Shown here: positions 8,129 through 16,308 of the stretch, piece by piece | Layout: every line of letters begins with the position of its first letter | Numbering within the stretch: position 1 is the stretch's first letter | NCBI GenBank assembly: GCA_964501725.1 | Contig: CAZCTO010000023.1 | Coordinates: 1 to 30,199, forward strand | Source of the DNA: CAZCTO01 sp964501725 | Lineage (GTDB): Bacteria; Bacillota; Clostridia; Saccharofermentanales; Saccharofermentanaceae | Reading direction: 5' to 3' | DNA length: 30,199 nucleotides | Translations under genes and position numbers: made by a program | The notes under the pieces: model-generated | Seen by the model: only the letters and a program-made list of their open reading frames with translations | Told to the model about the DNA's origin: nothing | Databases searched by the model: none

Positions 8129-11100
8129 GATGCCCCTTTTTTCTTTGATGTACCTGCTTTTTCAATTTTTTATTATAAGGGATAAAACGCTCACATAGAT
8201 AGCCCTCCGCGATCACTTCGTCGTAAAGAGCTGCCGCATCCTCCAGGAGACCCTCTGACTCGAGCATCATTGCTTCACCGACGAGCGATTCGACGCACCG
8301 GTAATAGTGGCAGTTATCACAATTCTTTCCGGATTTCATCTGCTCGAAAAGCTGCCGTGCATCATCTGTTTTTCCGCTATAGAATAAAACCCGTCCGACA
8401 ATAAAGAGACGGCGCTTGCGTTCGGTCGGGTGAGCCAAATATGACTCTAAATCTCCGTGAACGTTCTGAAGCGCTTTGAAAAAATTTTCACGTAACCCTT
8501 CGCGTCGATTCATTTTGTTCCGCTCATAATCGGCTTGAAGGAGCCGGTCCGCAAAATACTGTTCCGCTTCCCAAACCCCCTTGCTTTGCATGCGTAGTTT
8601 ATAACCTTTGCGATATTGAAATGAAGCCTCCAGTGCGAATTTTTTCGAAAAGAGATAATAATCTCCGCAGGCTCCGGGCAGGATGCCGAACGGATCAAAC
8701 CGTAAGATGCTGCCGGCGACATATTCGAAGATTTGCTGCTTTTTGTTGAGCAGAATGTCACAAATGAATATCATGGGGATCGCTTCGTCGCGATTTTCGT
8801 CCGTTCCGGCTTGGATCGATGCGATCTCATAAAGACCGCGTGCTTCAGCGTACATCTTCGACTTCAAATGGATGCGGGCTTTCTGCATCAGTGTATCGAA
8901 ATCGTTTTGCTGATTTGAAAGGATTATCTTAATCACACCCAGGGCCTTGGAGTAGAGCCGCATGGACTCATAACAGATGGCCAGATCTTTATAAACATGA
9001 TAATTGAATTCATCCCCCTTTAATTCAAGGGCACGCAGATAATGTTCGAGTGCTTCCGGAAACATCCGTTGAACTTTATATGCGTCTCCGATAAACTGAC
9101 AGGCCAACGCGGCATTCTCCGCGTCGAGCTCAGCGCATCTGCGAAAATCCTCGATTGCCTCTGCCATGTTACCGTTATCCAGATAGACCAGCCCGCGCCG
9201 GAAAAAGGACTCAGGTCCCTGAGTCAGAGTCATCTGCCTGTTTGCCGCCGCCCGGGCTTTCTCGAGATACTCTGCCATCGGGTGTTTCTTGTTTTTGCGT
9301 AAATAAAGGATACTCAACATTTTATTGGGTACCGGATGGGTCGGAGATAACCCGAGAATTTTTTCATACACTTTAATTGCTTCATCATTCTTTTCTCCGC
9401 GCAATAACAACTCGCCCAGTTTGAGCAGCACGGAAAGAGTATCGGGGTTTCGCGTCAAAAACAACCGCAGTGTGGTTTCCGCTTCAAATAAGAAATTCTT
9501 TTTCGAATAGATATCGGCGAGCTCAATCACGTAGGTATCATTATCGGGCGAACCGGCGACGACGTGATTCATCTCGGCCAGTGCTTCGTCAAAATCCGGT
9601 ATCCTCATATATGCGCGGCTGCGTTCCAGAGCGATATCTCCCAAATCCTCAATATCGCACTTTTGGGGATCTGTGGCTTTACACTCGGTCTCAAGATCAT
9701 ATAAAGCAGATATACAATCCGTTATTTCCTGCTTGTACTTTGCCTCAGCGCAACGGGCAACAAGTTCGATCATGCGAAGCCGCGGAGTGCCTACATCATT
9801 CTGCCGTGCCTGGCTAATGATGTTATGACACTCTTGATATTGGGATGTGTTGAGAAAGGCATCTGCGGCCATTACGTAGGCACTTGCCATTTGAGGCAAC
9901 AGCCGGACGATTTCATGGAAATCACGGATGACGTCATTGAGATATTGGAGTTTGTGCGCGGCTTTCTGACGAAGTACGAGCAACGGGATGAGATTCCCGA
10001 GTTGCTTGATAGATTCATCGCAAAAATCGAAGCACTCTTCGTACCGGCCCAAACGAAAGAAAAACTCCGCTTTTTGATGAATATACGGATAGTTTATGGG
10101 AGCGCCGTCCTCTTTAATCGCGCGATTCAGGTAAGAAAGCGTCTCCGAAATATCCGACTCACTCTTTGACTTCGCTGCGCGGTCGAACCAAACCTGCCCG
10201 ATCAAAAATAAGGAGTAACCTTTGCGACGCAGTCTTTTTTGGGACTCCTCGCTCTGGTCGTCAACTGTTCTTTCAATGAACTCTTTCCATTGCATCAGAT
10301 ATGGAAGCGCCTTATCGTGTTGCTCCTGAAGGAAATACAGCCGCCCGATCAGATTGACGTAGGAATACCGGTCATCTTCCGTAACGGGTTCTATGCTCAG
10401 CATAGTATTGAGGGCCTTTTGATTATCTTCGGACTGGTAGTAATTCCAACACAAATCAAGTTGATCGTGCACGGAGGGATGTTCAGCCAGGCGTTGTTCC
10501 CGGAAGCGAATCAGATCCGGAAGGTTCTTCTTGAAACTTGACTGCAGAGCCGGATCATATGGATTTGTGTCGAAAAGTTTCATGTACCCTTCGTGGGCTT
10601 TCTCATACTCTCCGATGTACGCGTCATCATCGGCAATGATCTTGAGCGCCCCGAAATGCGAGGGCGATTTCTCAATGATCTTTTCCGCATATTCACGGGC
10701 TGTCCCGTGATCTCCCAACATCCAATATGCCAGGGCCGCAGAATGAAGCATATACCAGTCCCGACAAGCCTCAGGGTTGTTTTCATACCGGTCCAACCAT
10801 TTGCGTACGGAATCGGAGTCGTTTGTCTTGATTGCGTAACGAATTCTTTCTGCCAATAAATACGGGTGGGAGATGTCCGCATTTTCGAGTTCCTCGAAAA
10901 GCTTCGCCGCCCCGGACGGATCCTCCGAATCGATCAAACTTCGCAGAGAGAAATACTTATTGATATATCCGTCATAGTCGGAGATCGGATTTCCGACGAA
11001 CAGCTCCAACGGGATGGCGATCGAATACTCTTTACTGCTGATAACAAAATTCAGAAAGGGGCGGGGAACCAGCTCCTCGAATTCAGCGATTCTTGCCTCG

Positions 11101-11513
11101 AGGTCGCATTCGTCGATGATCAGCTTCCAGACCTCCTGAGGAAGGAATGAATGGCCGGCTAAGAAGGTAATCAGTGATTTCTTTGCTTCCTCCGATGTAT
11201 CCAGGTCTTGAAAAAAAGGATCCGAGAATAATTCTTTCCAACAATCAATACTCGTACGTTTCGAGAGATCGGAATAGACATCATTGAGGTTCTTTGCCCA
11301 CATTCCGGCCGGAGTATCCGTGAGCCATTCTTTCTGTGAAGACTCGCCCGCGAGGCGGAGTGCTTCTTCATAAGCCTCCCGCAACTGAACAAAGCCCTGC
11401 GGATCATCTTCGGGATTAACGAAAACGAGTTTACCGCGATAGGCTTCCCTTATTTTGTTCTCATCCTTGGTTTCTTCGATCCCCAGAATGTTAAATGCGC
11501 TGCTCTTTAGCAT
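8112..11513 (-). CDS. J-domain-like protein with an extensive TPR array
   Basis: This 1133-residue soluble protein begins with a J-domain-like segment (about residues 5-55: FNILGIEETKDENKIREAYR, then FVQLREAYEEALRLAG). Where a J domain has the His-Pro-Asp loop, this one reads VNPEDDP, so the canonical HPD is absent. From about residue 200 to 1000 it is a chain of tetratricopeptide helices (examples ALAYWMLGDHGTAREYAEKI and RRGLVYLDNGNMAEAIEDF). The gene starts after GGGAG and ends 17 bp inside the hscC start. The likely role is to recruit clients through the TPR superhelix and present them to the HscC ATPase. Whether the altered loop can stimulate ATP hydrolysis cannot be told from sequence. 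Confidence 0.85.
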   Translation of the reverse strand: MLKSSAFNILGIEETKDENKIREAYRGKLVFVNPEDDPQGFVQLREAYEEALRLAGESSQKEWLTDTPAGMWAKNLNDVYSDLSKRTSIDCWKELFSDPFFQDLDTSEEAKKSLITFLAGHSFLPQEVWKLIIDECDLEARIAEFEELVPRPFLNFVISSKEYSIAIPLELFVGNPISDYDGYINKYFSLRSLIDSEDPSGAAKLFEELENADISHPYLLAERIRYAIKTNDSDSVRKWLDRYENNPEACRDWYMLHSAALAYWMLGDHGTAREYAEKIIEKSPSHFGALKIIADDDAYIGEYEKAHEGYMKLFDTNPYDPALQSSFKKNLPDLIRFREQRLAEHPSVHDQLDLCWNYYQSEDNQKALNTMLSIEPVTEDDRYSYVNLIGRLYFLQEQHDKALPYLMQWKEFIERTVDDQSEESQKRLRRKGYSLFLIGQVWFDRAAKSKSESDISETLSYLNRAIKEDGAPINYPYIHQKAEFFFRLGRYEECFDFCDESIKQLGNLIPLLVLRQKAAHKLQYLNDVIRDFHEIVRLLPQMASAYVMAADAFLNTSQYQECHNIISQARQNDVGTPRLRMIELVARCAEAKYKQEITDCISALYDLETECKATDPQKCDIEDLGDIALERSRAYMRIPDFDEALAEMNHVVAGSPDNDTYVIELADIYSKKNFLFEAETTLRLFLTRNPDTLSVLLKLGELLLRGEKNDEAIKVYEKILGLSPTHPVPNKMLSILYLRKNKKHPMAEYLEKARAAANRQMTLTQGPESFFRRGLVYLDNGNMAEAIEDFRRCAELDAENAALACQFIGDAYKVQRMFPEALEHYLRALELKGDEFNYHVYKDLAICYESMRLYSKALGVIKIILSNQQNDFDTLMQKARIHLKSKMYAEARGLYEIASIQAGTDENRDEAIPMIFICDILLNKKQQIFEYVAGSILRFDPFGILPGACGDYYLFSKKFALEASFQYRKGYKLRMQSKGVWEAEQYFADRLLQADYERNKMNRREGLRENFFKALQNVHGDLESYLAHPTERKRRLFIVGRVLFYSGKTDDARQLFEQMKSGKNCDNCHYYRCVESLVGEAMMLESEGLLEDAAALYDEVIAEGYLCERFIPYNKKLKKQVHQRKKGHHDRRN

Positions 11514-11683
11514 AGCTTCGCTCCCAAATGATTATTCAACGTTTATAGGCATTCAAGTCATTATATACATGATGAAGTTCCCGGTCAAAAGGGCGAAGAA
11601 GGTCTGCAAGGCAGGCGCAGGCGGGTAGGGCGCACCCAACATTCCGGCGTACATTTTGTATCCCGGTTTTACGGAAATCATCC

Positions 11684-11848
11684 ATGTTATAATCCGACAT
11701 ATACCTTGCTGTTACCGTCAAGGACTCCCGGGATGAGGATGAGGAAGAGCGACTCGGCATCAAGAGAACAAACGCCCACAACGCAGTAATTGCAAGCATT
11801 GACGCGCTGAATCAGATGTGTGAAAACAAAGGAATTCCGCGCGTGGGA
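11684..11848 (+). pseudogene. 5'-deleted copy of the neighbouring DUF3232-type gene
   Basis: The stretch matches 12628-12785 at roughly 90 percent identity by hand alignment (SDIYLAVTVKDSRD, then RTNAHNAVIASIDALNQMC) but has no start and no 5' third. It begins with the sequence that precedes the intact gene (TTATAATCCGACATATA) and jumps straight to mid-gene. After about 11848 similarity ends and the frame runs to a stop at about 11900. Elsewhere in 11514-11973 there is only a 49-codon minus-strand frame (ATG at 11682, stop 11536) that ends 22 bp before the TPR gene and lacks a clear ribosome site; I do not recognise it. Confidence 0.85.
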
Positions 11849-11973
11849 AAGCAAAGAGGAAGTATGCATACAAATTTATTCTTAAATGTTACTATCTGAG
11901 TAGCTGTGTGAATCCGGCTGAGAAGCCCGGGTAGAGAGCGATGTAAGCAGTAAAGAACAGATGGGGGGATCTT

Positions 11974-12354
11974 ATGCCGGATTATATGTGGGGAATTTTC
12001 ATTGTATGTCTTGTTGCCGGTATTATATTTCTGATCCGTGGTTTATTTTTGCATAGTAATCCTTTCGCTTCTCTGAAATCGTTCTTTATCGCCGGACTGT
12101 CATTTCTGGTGCCGGTGGTCGTGCAATTCATTCGTGATATCTCGGAGGGTAATTTCGAAGACATCCCTGCCGGTTTTCTGTTTGTATTGGTTATCCTGAT
12201 CATCTTTCATTTCTTCAGTCGTTTCGTAATAAATGATGACTACGCAGGTCGGAAGGCAACACTGATCAGCAGTATATTGCTCCTGATACAACTGCTCTTC
12301 GTTATGGGGGGATGGTTTGTTTTACTTTCACTGCTGGGACCTATAGCCATTTGA
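11974..12354 (+). CDS. Small integral membrane protein of unknown function
   Basis: The 126-residue product is almost entirely hydrophobic, with four probable membrane spans: about residues 5-25 (WGIFIVCLVAGIIFLIRGLF), 37-55, 66-86 and 98-122. No family was recognised. A GGGGGGA ribosome site lies about 4-5 nt before the ATG. It is transcribed on the plus strand between the DUF3232 remnant and the intact DUF3232 gene, so duplication of a unit containing both is possible. No function is proposed. Confidence 0.7.
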   Translation: MPDYMWGIFIVCLVAGIIFLIRGLFLHSNPFASLKSFFIAGLSFLVPVVVQFIRDISEGNFEDIPAGFLFVLVILIIFHFFSRFVINDDYAGRKATLISSILLLIQLLFVMGGWFVLLSLLGPIAI

Positions 12355-12465
12355 TCGCAACATGCGGGTCGGATCGATGAAAATACATCAGCCATTGATT
12401 TACTCCGGATAATGCTCTATAAATGCATTTATTGGAGCAAATAAGGCAATTTTTCTCTATGTTAT

Positions 12466-12478
12466 AATCCGACATATA
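12466..12478 (+). repeat. 13-bp direct repeat with a second copy at 12628-12640
   Basis: AATCCGACATATA occurs just downstream of the TATAAT (12463-12468) that probably serves as the -10 box of the next gene, and again inside its coding region 162 bp later. The remnant at 11684 carries a single copy at the join, so this pair marks the ends of the deletion there. Confidence 0.8.
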
Positions 12479-12503
12479 AAAACGATGCAGAGGAGAACCG
12501 CAT

Positions 12504-12881
12504 ATGCCGCAGATCAATCGCTCCAGTCTCGAAAAACTCCTTCAAATCGGCCACCGGGATCCGGACATCGCAGATTACCTTCAAGATCGCTTGCTAGCGT
12601 TTCCGGCGTATGCCTCTGCGATCTGTCAATCCGACATATACCTTGAAGTTACCGTCAAGGATTCCCGGGATGATGATGAGGCAGAGCGACTCGACACCAA
12701 GAGAACAAACGCCCACAACGAAGTGATCGCTAGCATTGACGCGCTGAATCAGATGTGTGAAAACAAAGGAATCCCGCCCGTTTACGACGGTATCGTCTCC
12801 AAAGAACGTCCGTATCGCGTGGAAATCGCCGATGCGGTATTGGCGTATGTCCATGAAATTCTCGAAAAACGGGCCCGATAA
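12504..12881 (+). CDS. DUF3232-type protein of unknown function
   Basis: This 125-residue soluble, acidic protein (MPQINRSSLEKLLQIGH...) resembles the DUF3232 family in the central TNAHNEVIASIDALNQMC segment and in length. It is predicted mostly helical, with no membrane segment and no obvious catalytic motif. GAGGAG lies about 8 nt before the ATG, and a TATAAT at 12463-12468 is a good -10 candidate, although no clear -35 is visible. A truncated paralogue lies 650 bp upstream. The family assignment is from memory of motifs and only moderately certain. Confidence 0.7.
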   Translation: MPQINRSSLEKLLQIGHRDPDIADYLQDRLLAFPAYASAICQSDIYLEVTVKDSRDDDEAERLDTKRTNAHNEVIASIDALNQMCENKGIPPVYDGIVSKERPYRVEIADAVLAYVHEILEKRAR

Positions 12882-12930
12882 GCCGAACTTCGCTCACGAT
12901 AGATTATTATACGATTTCAGCCCCGCAGGC

Positions 12931-13149
12931 TTACGACGGATCGTTGTCCCCCGTTCCTTCCCAAAGAGAAATTTGGGTGCCCGGGAGGCGTTTCCGAATC
13001 ACTTCCGGACCCTCAATCTGTCTGCGAAATTCAGGGTCTCTGAGATTCACATCGGTCGGAAATTCGACCATTTCCCCATTGATTTCCAAATATTGAGAAA
13101 GCAAGATACCCATCTGTCCTTGCTCATCCTTGATCAATCGTGTAATCAT
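12931..13149 (-). CDS. Small protein of unknown function (72 aa)
   Basis: The frame begins MITRLIKDEQGQMGILLSQY behind a strong GGAGGT site 5 nt upstream, which is the main reason to accept it. The protein is soluble, with FPTDVNLRDPEF in the middle and an acidic tail. I do not recognise a family. It is convergent with the DUF3232 gene, and the 49 bp between their ends shows no terminator hairpin. Confidence 0.55.
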   Translation of the reverse strand: MITRLIKDEQGQMGILLSQYLEINGEMVEFPTDVNLRDPEFRRQIEGPEVIRKRLPGTQISLWEGTGDNDPS

Positions 13150-13200
13150 TTTAACCTCCGTTATAATCCGTAAAAAGCGATAGGATAATAGTTTGAACGA

Positions 13201-13677
13201 TTAGTCGTTACTCTTTGACCGGGCTTTATATAAGAGATATTCAAAATGACTTCTTGTTTGCTCGAAAAGTTCATTGAATTCTTCGACGGAGAACTGAATG
13301 TCTTTCTTTCTTCCGTTTGCATGAAGGGTGATTGAGTCATTTTTTACTGAAAAAACGTACCCCGATAATTCGATCATTTCGACAAAAGAATCAGGAATTT
13401 TGTGATCAATCAAGAACTGTTCTTCTTTGGTTTTTTGATTTTTCGGATTTTCATTATCGTTTTCATAAATGTATAAATCCTCAGGAGAGATATTCAAAAT
13501 TCTTGCAACAGCAGACAAATTGCCAGGTCTGGGATTTGCGTTTTCTGAGTTCTCCCAATGGGAAAGTGTTCTGCTGTCCACAAAAGATCCGTATTGTGAA
13601 GAGAGTGCGGCAATATCAATCTGTTTAAGACCTTTTTCGAGTCGTATTTCTTTTAGTTTTCGACCGTCAAATTTCAT
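13201..13677 (-). CDS. XRE-family transcriptional regulator
   Basis: The 158-residue protein has an N-terminal helix-turn-helix of the Cro/C1 type at about residues 4-62 (GRKLKEIRLEKGLKQIDIA, then SRTLSHWENSENANPRPG and LNISPEDLYIY). The C-terminal 90 residues are charged, unrecognised, and may bind a ligand or dimerise. I chose the ATG at 13677, which has GGAGAG 8 nt upstream; the in-frame ATG at 13710 lacks a site. A TATAAT box lies upstream on the minus strand near 13730, and an inverted repeat sits between it and the start, so autoregulation is plausible. Confidence 0.85.
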   Translation of the reverse strand: MKFDGRKLKEIRLEKGLKQIDIAALSSQYGSFVDSRTLSHWENSENANPRPGNLSAVARILNISPEDLYIYENDNENPKNQKTKEEQFLIDHKIPDSFVEMIELSGYVFSVKNDSITLHANGRKKDIQFSVEEFNELFEQTRSHFEYLLYKARSKSND

Positions 13678-13693
13678 ATCGTGGGCTCTCCTT

Positions 13694-13709
13694 TGCGAGT
13701 CAATTCGCA
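13694..13709. promoter_or_regulatory. Small inverted repeat ahead of the XRE gene
   Basis: TGCGA and TCGCA flank a 6-nt centre between a minus-strand TATAAT and the XRE start. The size and place suit an autoregulatory operator for a Cro-like dimer, but the arms are only 5 bp. Confidence 0.3.
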
Positions 13710-13803
13710 CTGACTATAAGATGATTATACTCGAAAAATACCAATTTAAATAGAGCGTCTGCAGATGATCCAAAAAAGATTGGAATTATGCTCCGTCATC
13801 TGC

Positions 13804-13832
13804 TTGATTTTTACTGCTGATGAAACTATAAT
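13804..13832 (+). promoter_or_regulatory. Sigma-A type promoter for the EEP-family gene
   Basis: TTGATT (13804-13809), a 17-nt spacer and a perfect TATAAT (13827-13832) face the gene at 13895. An 8-bp inverted repeat (13761-13768 with 13796-13803) ends right at the -35 and could be an operator. The N gap lies between this promoter and the gene. Confidence 0.6.
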
Positions 13833-13841
13833 GGGATTAGA

Positions 13842-13851
13842 NNNNNNNNNN
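13842..13851. other. Assembly gap of ten N
   Basis: Ten undetermined bases join two contigs. A run of exactly ten suggests a scaffolding placeholder, so the true distance and even the adjacency of the XRE and EEP genes are uncertain. Confidence 0.95.
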
Positions 13852-13894
13852 GCATAATTATTACTCTCTTAAAATTAGATCAGGAGGAAGAAAA

Positions 13895-14641
13895 ATGCAA
13901 TTAATGAATTGGTCTTTGAATAAACGAAATACAAAAACTGCTTCCCCATCGTGGGTTGTCGTCCAAATAATCAAGCACAAACCTGATTTGATTTGTCTTG
14001 TCGAGTACAGGAGCGACCCGCATCTTGTTGATACGCTTCTGTCTAATGGATATTTCGTTTTTGAAAGTGACTCCAGTCCGAACGGAATTCTTTTGGCTGT
14101 TTCTAAAGGCGCTTGCAAAAAAGCAAAAGTCCTCTATCAGGGAGTTGAACAAGACGAGTACGCAATAAATCATGTAAAGATAGAAGAAGAGGATGGCTCG
14201 GAGACAAACTTTATAGGAGTTCGAATGTTTTCGCCCATGGAGGCAGCAAAGCAGACGCCTTCGTTACTTACTTATTTAGCCCGATTGAGCGAAGCTAAAC
14301 AGTCATTTATATGCACCGGTGATTTTAATATTCGCGGAAGCCGAATGTCCGCATGGTTCCCCGGCATCAATCTTGAAAAGATAACTGATTCCGGAAAGAC
14401 TTGTCTCGAGAAAAACAGCATCGTTTATACAAATAGCAATCATGAAATTGTCGATTATGGAGATGTCGATCACGTACTGGTAAGCGATGATCTTACGGTT
14501 ATCGCCGATTACTCCTGGGAATTCATCGACAACCATCCGGAGTATCCCTGCAGATCAGAGATCCTCCCCGGAAAAGAATGGCGCATTCCGAAGGGATCGC
14601 CGGATCATGCAATAATGATTGCCAATATTGAAAGATCATGA
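13895..14641 (+). CDS. Endonuclease/exonuclease/phosphatase (EEP) family protein
   Basis: This 248-residue cytoplasmic protein has the ordered motifs of the EEP superfamily: NWSLNKRN (Asn5), DLICLVEYRSD (metal-binding Glu37), ICTGDFNIRGS (Asp and Asn), VDHVLVSDDL, and a C-terminal GSPDHAIM giving the catalytic Asp-His pair. It therefore probably hydrolyses phosphodiester or phosphomonoester bonds using a divalent metal; DNA, RNA and small substrates are all possible in this superfamily. AGGAGG lies 8 nt before the ATG, and the leader carries a good promoter on the other side of an assembly gap. It is convergent with the M23 gene, with no clear terminator between them. Confidence 0.85.
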   Translation: MQLMNWSLNKRNTKTASPSWVVVQIIKHKPDLICLVEYRSDPHLVDTLLSNGYFVFESDSSPNGILLAVSKGACKKAKVLYQGVEQDEYAINHVKIEEEDGSETNFIGVRMFSPMEAAKQTPSLLTYLARLSEAKQSFICTGDFNIRGSRMSAWFPGINLEKITDSGKTCLEKNSIVYTNSNHEIVDYGDVDHVLVSDDLTVIADYSWEFIDNHPEYPCRSEILPGKEWRIPKGSPDHAIMIANIERS

Positions 14642-14693
14642 GACCTGCCTGAGGAGATTATCCGGCTGCAAAAGGCGACCGGTCACCCCGCAA

Positions 14694-15668
14694 CTAATCC
14701 ATAACAAACACCGAATTTTTGTAGGGATTATGTCCGTCATAAAGAACAGGGACGCCTTCACCGCCGATAATGTAATTTTTGCGTGACGCGTGGATGTGCA
14801 AGTGGGGAGTCGCCGTAACTCCGGAATTGCCGATCGTCCCGATCAGATCGCCGGCTTTGATAACGTCGCCTTCTTTCACGACGATGCTGCCTTTTTCGAG
14901 ATGCCACAGCATCACATATACGTCGTTGACCTTGATCGCGACACCGTTTCCGGTATCGGTGACCTTGCCGTTGATCGCGATGTCGTCATACCCGTCCTGA
15001 ACGTCGAAAATGACGCCGTCGCAGGGGCTGTAGACATTGACGCCAAAAATATAATAATCCTCAAGCGACTTCTCGTTGCCGAAGTTTTTGCCCTCAAAAC
15101 CCCAAGCGTCCAGCATGACGATATCGTTCGCGTAGCGTTCCGCCCGGTTAAAGCGGCGCCGGATATTACCTTCGTCGCTGTAGTGATAGTTGGCAAGATT
15201 ACTGATCGATCCGTCCCCGCCGTCATTGATCAGATAGGTACCGTCGCGAAAAGGAAATTGCAAATGAATCGGCTCCTCCTTGTAGGAATAGGCTCGAAAA
15301 ACATTAACATTAAATACGCCGAGCACGATTACGGCGAAAGCAGCGAATCCGTAAAGAAACCACACGCCCCACTTCGGCTTCATGAAGAAGGGCGCTTTTC
15401 GAACCTTGACGATTGAAAAAGCGGCAAGAATGATAAACAGGCCGGCCAGAACATACCTTGTGTAAAATCCGCCCGACATTTCCCAAACCGCTGTGGAGAA
15501 GAGGAGCAGCAGAAAAAGACCGGTCGGAATCACGGACAGAAGACATGACAGTTTACTTTTAAACGGAAAGAGGGCAATGAAGGCAAGAAGAAAAAGCGGA
15601 ACGATGATGTACTGGACAAAGAGCGGAATTTTGATAAAGAGGTCGAATAGAAAATTCAGTACAGGCAT
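14694..15668 (-). CDS. Membrane-anchored M23-type peptidase
   Basis: The 324-residue product has four N-terminal membrane spans (within residues 15-122) and an extracellular C-terminal domain of the M23/LytM fold: VYSPCDGVIFDV, GNGVAIKV, MLWHLEKGSIVVKEGDVIKAGDLIG and TPHLHIHA. The HLHIH motif and the His of WHLEKGS are present, but the usual first-ligand pattern HxGxD reads IFGVN here. Ligands may instead come from an upstream YHY...RYANDIV stretch, as in some related subfamilies. Active members cut peptidoglycan cross-bridges; others are inactive scaffolds. AGGAGG precedes the ATG. A remnant of a second copy lies at 6121-6255. It follows the 162-residue gene upstream on the same strand. Confidence 0.85.
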   Translation of the reverse strand: MPVLNFLFDLFIKIPLFVQYIIVPLFLLAFIALFPFKSKLSCLLSVIPTGLFLLLLFSTAVWEMSGGFYTRYVLAGLFIILAAFSIVKVRKAPFFMKPKWGVWFLYGFAAFAVIVLGVFNVNVFRAYSYKEEPIHLQFPFRDGTYLINDGGDGSISNLANYHYSDEGNIRRRFNRAERYANDIVMLDAWGFEGKNFGNEKSLEDYYIFGVNVYSPCDGVIFDVQDGYDDIAINGKVTDTGNGVAIKVNDVYVMLWHLEKGSIVVKEGDVIKAGDLIGTIGNSGVTATPHLHIHASRKNYIIGGEGVPVLYDGHNPYKNSVFVMD

Positions 15669-15687
15669 GATGTCCTCCTGTAGACTA

Positions 15688-15720
15688 ATGCAAATCCGGA
15701 ATTGAATTCCGAATTTGCAT
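15688..15720. promoter_or_regulatory. Near-perfect 16-bp inverted repeat between two genes
   Basis: Two 16-nt arms around a single central base differ at one position (ATGCAAATCCGGAATT against its partner). It lies between the stop of the upstream minus-strand gene and the M23 ribosome site. No U tract follows on the minus strand, so an operator or RNA stability element seems more likely than a terminator. Confidence 0.5.
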
Positions 15721-15745
15721 CATCGGCTCGCGAACAGATACCCTT

Positions 15746-16234
15746 TCACCATTGTATTGGCGAAAATGTATCCAAATCCCGTACCTCGCCGGATTCAAAA
15801 TACAATCGAAAAGCATCTCTGCACGTATCGGCATCGACAACCTTTTCGAAAACGTGAGTGACACCTGCCTGCTCATCCAGAACAGATACCTCGAGGCACA
15901 TCTTAGTATTCGTATCCAGATTCGATTCTCTGGTGGCTTGGATAAACTCGATTTTCGGATATGACAAGTTAAGGATTACAAATTCACCGCTTTCAGCCAG
16001 CGCTTTTTCGAGATATAGTTCCACTGATTCCCATGTTGGATTGGGTTGACGATTTTTCTGTCCCTCAACAAAGCGCTCCTGCTTTGTTGGCTTCACGAAC
16101 GAAGGTGTCCGGCTTTGCTGAGCCGCGCCGTCTCTCTCTTGCGACTCCGGGACCGCGGGTGTCCGGCTCTGCTGACCCGCGCCGTTCTCTTTCTTGCCAC
16201 CCAAAATATCCTTCAGTCGATCCAAAAATCCCAT
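15746..16234 (-). CDS. Protein of unknown function with N-terminal repeats (162 aa)
   Basis: MGFLDRLKDILGGKK is an amphipathic, basic N-terminus of the kind seen in small membrane-associated or phage-shock-like proteins. It is followed by a low-complexity region with two copies of a GA.QQSRTP motif. Residues 75-162 form a folded alpha/beta region (SGEFVILNLSYPKIEFIQA, then a Cys-containing segment) that I do not recognise. AAGGAGG lies 7 nt before the ATG. It is upstream of the M23 gene on the same strand, separated by a large inverted repeat. The repeats are also visible in the DNA (about 16085-16185), so copy number may vary between strains. Confidence 0.65.
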   Translation of the reverse strand: MGFLDRLKDILGGKKENGAGQQSRTPAVPESQERDGAAQQSRTPSFVKPTKQERFVEGQKNRQPNPTWESVELYLEKALAESGEFVILNLSYPKIEFIQATRESNLDTNTKMCLEVSVLDEQAGVTHVFEKVVDADTCRDAFRLYFESGEVRDLDTFSPIQW

Positions 16235-16308
16235 AGACTTTCCTCCTTAAAAACGATCCCGATCCGGGTCGGCATAAGTTCCGAAATCTCTGACGCATCC
16301 CCTCAATT

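Noticed and set aside
11536..11799. 87-codon minus-strand gene before the TPR gene
   Set aside because: Its first half is antisense to the DUF3232 remnant and it has no ribosome site; only the last 49 codons might be real and they match nothing I know.
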